From an uncultured Porphyromonadaceae bacterium (GTDB lineage Bacteria; Bacteroidota; Bacteroidia; Bacteroidales; Muribaculaceae): 47,188 nt of DNA. Where the stretch lies: assembly GCA_947174235.1 (NCBI GenBank), contig CAMWID010000020.1, forward strand, positions 1 to 47,188, written 5' to 3'. Shown here piece after piece: positions 43,456-47,188 of the stretch. Position 1 is the first letter of the stretch. Each line of letters begins with the position of its first letter. Under the pieces are notes generated by a model, which was given only the letters and a program-made list of their open reading frames with translations, ran no database searches and had not been told where the DNA came from. The translations under genes were made by a program, and so were the position numbers.

Positions 43456-43463
43456 TAATTTTG
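43456..43463 (+). promoter_or_regulatory. Candidate -7 element for the hydrolase-murF operon
   Basis: TAATTTTG at 43456-43463 is a consensus -7 box and would give a leader of about 78 nt before the ATG at 43548. No good -33 box is seen 19-21 nt upstream. Confidence 0.45.
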
Positions 43464-43547
43464 TGGCTGGATTAAAAATCTGCCGTTTGTCTGTCATCCA
43501 TGGATCCCTACGGTTGGCGATAGTTTTTGCGGCAATGATATTGTTAT

Positions 43548-44339
43548 ATGGAAAAAGATATATGTATAAACGGGATAAGGCTCCACTATGAAGTGTCTGG
43601 CTCTGACGGCGGCGCGCCGGTGGTGCTGATGCATGGGTGGGGGTGCGACCACTCCACCGTGAGAAGCATAGCATCGGTGCTTGAACCGGCTATGAAGGTA
43701 TATAACCTTGATTTGCCGGGACATGGAAAGAGCCAGGAGCCGCCGGAGGTATGGGGGATAGAGGAATTTACGCAGACTGTGGAAAAGTTTATTGAAGAGG
43801 AAGGGATAGACAATCCGGTATTGATAGGGCATTCTTTCGGCGGCAGGATAGCGATACTTCTTTCTTCTCGAAGAGCTGTATCTAAGGTCGTGTTGGTAGA
43901 TGCTGCCGGGATAAAACCGAGGCGTGGTCTGAAATATTATTGGAAAGTATACAGCTTCAAGGCAGTCAAACATTTTTTGAAGTTGATTTTCGGTAAAGAG
44001 AGAGGAGGAGAAATGGTGGACAAGATGAGAGGGAAGAGCGGTTCCGCCGATTATCGCAATTCTTCTCCGATAATGAGGGGTGTCATGAGCAAATGTGTCA
44101 ATGAGGATCTTAAGCACGTCATGGGGGCTATAAAGGCTCCGGTGTTGCTGATATGGGGAGAGAACGATAGCGCTACCCCGCTTTCAGACGCAAAGACAAT
44201 GGAGCGGCTCATACCGGACTCCGGGCTTGTGAGTTTTCCTGATTGCGGACATTATAGTTTCCTTGACAATCCATTCGGGTTCAGGGCAGTGATGAAGGAG
44301 TTCTTTAAAAATGAACTCCGTGGAGACAAATTATCGTGA
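43548..44339 (+). CDS. Alpha/beta-fold hydrolase
   Basis: The protein has 263 residues. The catalytic triad is visible: nucleophile serine in LIGHSFGG (S96), Asp in WGENDSATP (near 212) and His in DCGHYSFLD (near 240). The oxyanion segment VVLMHGWGCDH and the LDLPGHGKS strand (51-62) place it in the monoacylglycerol-lipase/haloalkane-like branch of alpha/beta hydrolases. No signal peptide is present, so it acts in the cytoplasm. It is followed 67 nt later by the MurF-like gene. Substrate cannot be told from the sequence. Confidence 0.88.
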   Translation: MEKDICINGIRLHYEVSGSDGGAPVVLMHGWGCDHSTVRSIASVLEPAMKVYNLDLPGHGKSQEPPEVWGIEEFTQTVEKFIEEEGIDNPVLIGHSFGGRIAILLSSRRAVSKVVLVDAAGIKPRRGLKYYWKVYSFKAVKHFLKLIFGKERGGEMVDKMRGKSGSADYRNSSPIMRGVMSKCVNEDLKHVMGAIKAPVLLIWGENDSATPLSDAKTMERLIPDSGLVSFPDCGHYSFLDNPFGFRAVMKEFFKNELRGDKLS

Positions 44340-44406
44340 GTGGGTTTATCCCATACGATAGTAACAGGGAAAAATTATCAAATATAAAAAATCATTTTAT
44401 AAACTC

Positions 44407-46017
44407 GTGGACATGAGTGCTTTTTTTATTGTGGTTTATGTGGTCTGCGGTGTGTATATGGTGTTGAATTTCAAACATGACATACACATGCTTCAACAGA
44501 ACAGCTACCGGCTGCCACGTTATTGGAAATATCTCAGACAAGATATCGGGAGCACATGGCGCCTTGTGGACGTGGCGCTTTTATTTTTAGTTTTTTCCAC
44601 ACTTCTTGACGTGCGCCTTTCCGCATTGTTTGTAGCTTTGGTGAGCATTTCCAAAATCTGGCTTATTCTCAGAAAGAAATTTAAAAAGCCATTGGTTTTT
44701 ACAAAAAGAGTGTGGAGACTATATTCAGTGTCGTCGGTAATCTCAATAGTGGTATACGTGACTGTTGTTCTTGTCGCAAATGGCAAGGCGTCTCTTCCCT
44801 TGGGATATGCGGCTCCGGCTCTCTCTTTAGGGGTGTTGCTTCTTATGACTATTTTTTCCTGGGCGATAGTCATGCTTGCCGTGGTGGCACTTATGCCAGT
44901 GGAGAAGATGATCAATCGGAAATATTGGAACGAGGCAGCATCTATCTTGCGTTCTATGCCTGATCTTAAGGTGATAGGGATAACAGGATCATATGGAAAG
45001 ACAAGCACAAAGCATTATCTTAACAGAATCCTTTCTGAAGAATACGACGTGCTTATGACCCCAGGGTCATATAACACTCCCATGGGGGTCATAAGAACGG
45101 TAAGAGAGATGATGAAGCCTTATAATACTGTATTTATCTGTGAGATGGGTGCCAAACAGAAAGGAGACATAAAAGAAATCTGTGATCTTGTGCATCCACA
45201 GATCGGAATTATCACCGCTGTCGGTCCGATGCATCTTGAATCATTCAAGACAATAGAGAATGTGCAGTCAACGAAGTTCGAGCTGGCGGACGCACTCCCG
45301 GGTGATGGCTTAGTGGTAATAAACAATGATTTTGAATACTGCGCCAACCGTTCTGTAAACAATGTTGAATCTGTCAGATACTGTGTCGGAGACAAAAATG
45401 CCGATAATTGCGGATATGTGGCAAAAGATGTGAAATATTCTCCGTATGGGACATCTTTTACAGTAACCGGACCTGATGGATTGCATCTTGAACTTACCAC
45501 GAAACTTGTGGGGGCATGCAATATCTCCAATCTTCTTGCGGCAGTCATACTCGCGCTCAGGATGGGTATGAGCCCAGACAAGATACGGATGGCTGTCGCG
45601 TCGATAGAGCAAGTCGAGCACAGGCTAAGTATCAAACGCACTCCCGGCGGTGTCACGATTATTGATGACGCGTTCAATTCAAACCCTTCGGGATCCAAGA
45701 TGGCGTTGGAAGTGCTCTCCGGGTTTACTGACGGCAGGCGGATCGTGGTGACTCCCGGTATGATCGAACTTGGAGAGCGTCAGGATGAACTCAACGAGGC
45801 TTTTGGAGAAGAGATCGGCAAAAGCTGCGATGTGGCGATAATAGTAGGACAATACAACCGGGAAGCCATTGTCCGAGGCATAGGCAAAAGCGGATTTGAT
45901 GAAAATAATCTGCATGTAGTCGGGAGTTTCAACGAGGCGCAGCAGATATTGTCGTCGTTTCTGAGATCCGGAGATGCCGTGTTGTATGAAAATGATCTTC
46001 CAGATACATTTAAATGA
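44407..46017 (+). CDS. MurF-like Mur ligase with N-terminal membrane domain
   Basis: The protein has 536 residues. The first 165 hold four or five hydrophobic helices (about 4-22, 53-88, 107-125, 138-163), absent from classical MurF. The Mur ligase body follows: ATP loop GITGSYGKTSTKHYL (190-204), MTPGSYNTPMGVI, CEMGAKQKGDIKEIC, HLESFKTIENVQSTKFELA, and the C-terminal VEHRLSIKRTPGGVTIIDDAFNSNP. These match the UDP-MurNAc-tripeptide:D-Ala-D-Ala ligase group. Whether it is the main MurF or a dedicated second ligase is not known from this window. Confidence 0.85.
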   Translation: MDMSAFFIVVYVVCGVYMVLNFKHDIHMLQQNSYRLPRYWKYLRQDIGSTWRLVDVALLFLVFSTLLDVRLSALFVALVSISKIWLILRKKFKKPLVFTKRVWRLYSVSSVISIVVYVTVVLVANGKASLPLGYAAPALSLGVLLLMTIFSWAIVMLAVVALMPVEKMINRKYWNEAASILRSMPDLKVIGITGSYGKTSTKHYLNRILSEEYDVLMTPGSYNTPMGVIRTVREMMKPYNTVFICEMGAKQKGDIKEICDLVHPQIGIITAVGPMHLESFKTIENVQSTKFELADALPGDGLVVINNDFEYCANRSVNNVESVRYCVGDKNADNCGYVAKDVKYSPYGTSFTVTGPDGLHLELTTKLVGACNISNLLAAVILALRMGMSPDKIRMAVASIEQVEHRLSIKRTPGGVTIIDDAFNSNPSGSKMALEVLSGFTDGRRIVVTPGMIELGERQDELNEAFGEEIGKSCDVAIIVGQYNREAIVRGIGKSGFDENNLHVVGSFNEAQQILSSFLRSGDAVLYENDLPDTFK

Positions 46018-46018
46018 T

Positions 46019-46387
46019 ATGAAAGTTTTTCTAAATATAATATGGATTGTATTCGGAGGGTTCATGATCGCAGTTGAATACGTGATATCGAGTGTGGCTT
46101 TTATGCTTACGATCATAGGTATCCCTTTCGGATTGCAGACAATAAAGCTTGCAATGGTCGCGCTTGTGCCTTTCAGTACAAATGTGGTCAGTTCGCCATC
46201 TTCTCCCGGTTGTCTTAATGCTGTTTTGAATGTGGTGTGGTGGTTTGTCGGAGGGATTCCTATAGCCTTGACCCATCTTCTGTGGGGAGTGTTTTTCTGC
46301 ATCACCGTTGTCGGTATCCCTTTCGGCATGCAGCATTTCAAATTGATGCGTCTCGCCATGTTTCCGTTCGGGAAATTGATAGACTGA
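46019..46387 (+). CDS. YccF-family membrane protein (DUF307)
   Basis: The protein has 122 residues from the ATG at 46019, immediately after the MurF-like stop (46015-46017); an open frame from 45974 extends into that gene and is rejected. Two related hydrophobic halves are visible, IIWIVFGGFMIAVEYVISSV and LNVVWWFVGGIPIALTHLLW, each followed by an IGIPFGxQ/VGIPFGMQ motif with the YccF signature. This small inner-membrane protein has no proven function. The tight coupling to the MurF-like gene suggests one transcript. Confidence 0.88.
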   Translation: MKVFLNIIWIVFGGFMIAVEYVISSVAFMLTIIGIPFGLQTIKLAMVALVPFSTNVVSSPSSPGCLNAVLNVVWWFVGGIPIALTHLLWGVFFCITVVGIPFGMQHFKLMRLAMFPFGKLID

Positions 46388-46515
46388 TATTCGAGACCCC
46401 TTTTTCATATAGCGTCACGAATACTGTCAGAACCAAATCCATGTTCATATGTTTTATAGACAAGAGATTATTGCAATCTCCAATTGTTTTGAGCATGGAC
46501 GCGGTGAAATATAAA

Positions 46516-46556
46516 AAGATCCTGCCGCTGTGTCTGTTGTCACCGGGCAGGATCTT
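46516..46556 (+). terminator. Hairpin between yccF-like and DUF308 genes
   Basis: AAGATCCTGCC (46516-46526) pairs with 46546-46556, 11 bp with a 19-nt loop, followed by ATTATATTATGG. It could end the hydrolase-murF-yccF transcript or attenuate transcription into the DUF308 gene, which starts 9 nt after it. Confidence 0.6.
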
Positions 46557-46564
46557 ATTATATT

Positions 46565-47128
46565 ATGGCAAGTTATACTTATCGCGGGGTACCTGTGCGA
46601 TACTGGTGGGTGCCTTTACTGGCAGGAATCTTGTCAGTGGCTATCGGAATATGGTGTTTTTTTGATCCTGTGGCTACACTTTCCGTATTGGCATACTTCT
46701 TTGCGGCGTGTCTGTGTTTTTCGGGATTGCTCAACCTGTTCTTCTCATTGGGAAACATACGGGGTCCGGGTTGGGTGTCGACCATGGCAATAGGATTGAT
46801 AGAGATTGTAGGGGGTGGCTGGATGTTTTTCCTGCCCGAGAACGTGGTCACCGGTGCTTTTGTCTTTGCAGTCGGTATATATATTGTAGTGGTATGTATC
46901 AATTCTATATGTGAAGCGTGCATGATGATGAGCTACTCTTCATCATGGGTGGCATGGCTGATCGCGTTTTTGCTTGCGACTTTGGTATTTGGTGTTATTT
47001 TTCTTGCCGGGCCTATAGCCGGAGGAATAGCGGTATGGCTATATGTCGGCATATCATTCATTTGCTTTGGGATCTACAGAATGATCCTTGCATTTAAGCT
47101 TAAGAATATGAACCGAAGATTGAGATAG
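46565..47128 (+). CDS. DUF308 (HdeD-like) membrane protein
   Basis: The protein has 187 residues and six hydrophobic helices arranged as three hairpins. The repeats WWVPLLAGILSVAIGIWCFF, GLIEIVGGGWMFFLPEN and GPIAGGIAVWLYVGISFICF contain the glycine-rich turns typical of the DUF308/HdeD family, inner-membrane proteins linked to acid stress in E. coli. No signal peptide beyond the first helix and no catalytic motif is present. Its position directly after a hairpin (46516-46556) suggests separate or attenuated expression. Function here is unknown. Confidence 0.88.
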   Translation: MASYTYRGVPVRYWWVPLLAGILSVAIGIWCFFDPVATLSVLAYFFAACLCFSGLLNLFFSLGNIRGPGWVSTMAIGLIEIVGGGWMFFLPENVVTGAFVFAVGIYIVVVCINSICEACMMMSYSSSWVAWLIAFLLATLVFGVIFLAGPIAGGIAVWLYVGISFICFGIYRMILAFKLKNMNRRLR

Positions 47129-47133
47129 CCAAC

Positions 47134-47173
47134 AAAAACCGGTCTTGTTTGTTAACAAACAAGACCGGTTTTT
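47134..47173 (+). terminator. Terminator after DUF308 gene, 40-bp perfect palindrome
   Basis: 47134-47153 and 47154-47173 are exact reverse complements. The GACCGG core is bounded by A5/T5 runs and the hairpin has no unpaired spacer (a TTAA loop). It ends the DUF308 transcript and might serve a convergent gene beyond the window. Confidence 0.85.
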
Positions 47174-47188
47174 AGTCAGCTGCACAGG

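Noticed and set aside
43382-43591. 69-codon frame between recJ and the hydrolase
   Set aside because: It covers both divergent promoter regions and overlaps the hydrolase start.

Overview
The window looks like a chromosomal segment of a Bacteroidales bacterium. The best guess is Muribaculaceae, Prevotella-like or a close relative, but no rRNA or other species marker is present. The pointers are: Bacteroidota-type promoters (TTTG/TTGC, about 20 nt, then TAnnTTTG); weak or absent Shine-Dalgarno sites; a fimbrillin cluster with DUF3575 and DUF5119 partners; DUF5686; a T9SS C-terminal sorting domain; and a TPP-riboswitch / TonB receptor / PnuT thiamine locus.

Layout. 1-349 holds an 86-bp tandem repeat upstream of holA (DNA polymerase III delta), followed by an EFR1-type flavodoxin/ferredoxin. 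alaS (minus) and an M23 peptidase-merR pair (plus) diverge from one symmetric double promoter. 6.4-11.6 kb carries a secreted GH16 glycoside hydrolase, a CYTH protein and a DUF5686 outer-membrane protein. 11.7-22.1 kb is an AT-rich block of ten minus-strand genes. 22.5-25.3 kb is a fimbrial-type operon. 25.4-29.7 kb has YjbQ, an ECF sigma factor and the thiamine uptake locus. 29.8-37.8 kb is mostly housekeeping: a DEAD-box helicase, a BASS-type transporter, MTA/SAH nucleosidase, Dus, DUF486, FprA flavodiiron protein, a uracil-DNA-glycosylase-like protein, DedA and ribulose-phosphate epimerase. Then come tRNA-Ala(GGC), a recJ-recQ-umuC repair operon, an alpha/beta hydrolase, a membrane-anchored MurF-like ligase, YccF and a DUF308 membrane protein.

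The most interesting part is the ten-gene minus-strand block. It combines the TerY-P triad (VWA protein, PP2C phosphatase, kinase with a zinc ribbon) and a TerY-C zinc protein with a LIM/DA1-like metallopeptidase, a lid-less Hsp70, a divergent GrpE-like protein, a MORN-repeat protein, a membrane-anchored coiled-coil/SH3 protein, and a small acidic protein that shares its N-terminus with the phosphatase. Gaps are 15-76 nt, and one consensus promoter lies about 450 nt upstream of the first gene. I infer a phosphorylation-controlled chaperone/protease stress or defence system. The parts are recognisable, but I do not know this combination as a described system.

Method note: promoters, hairpins and starts were read by eye. 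Family names come from recognising motifs, not from database searches.
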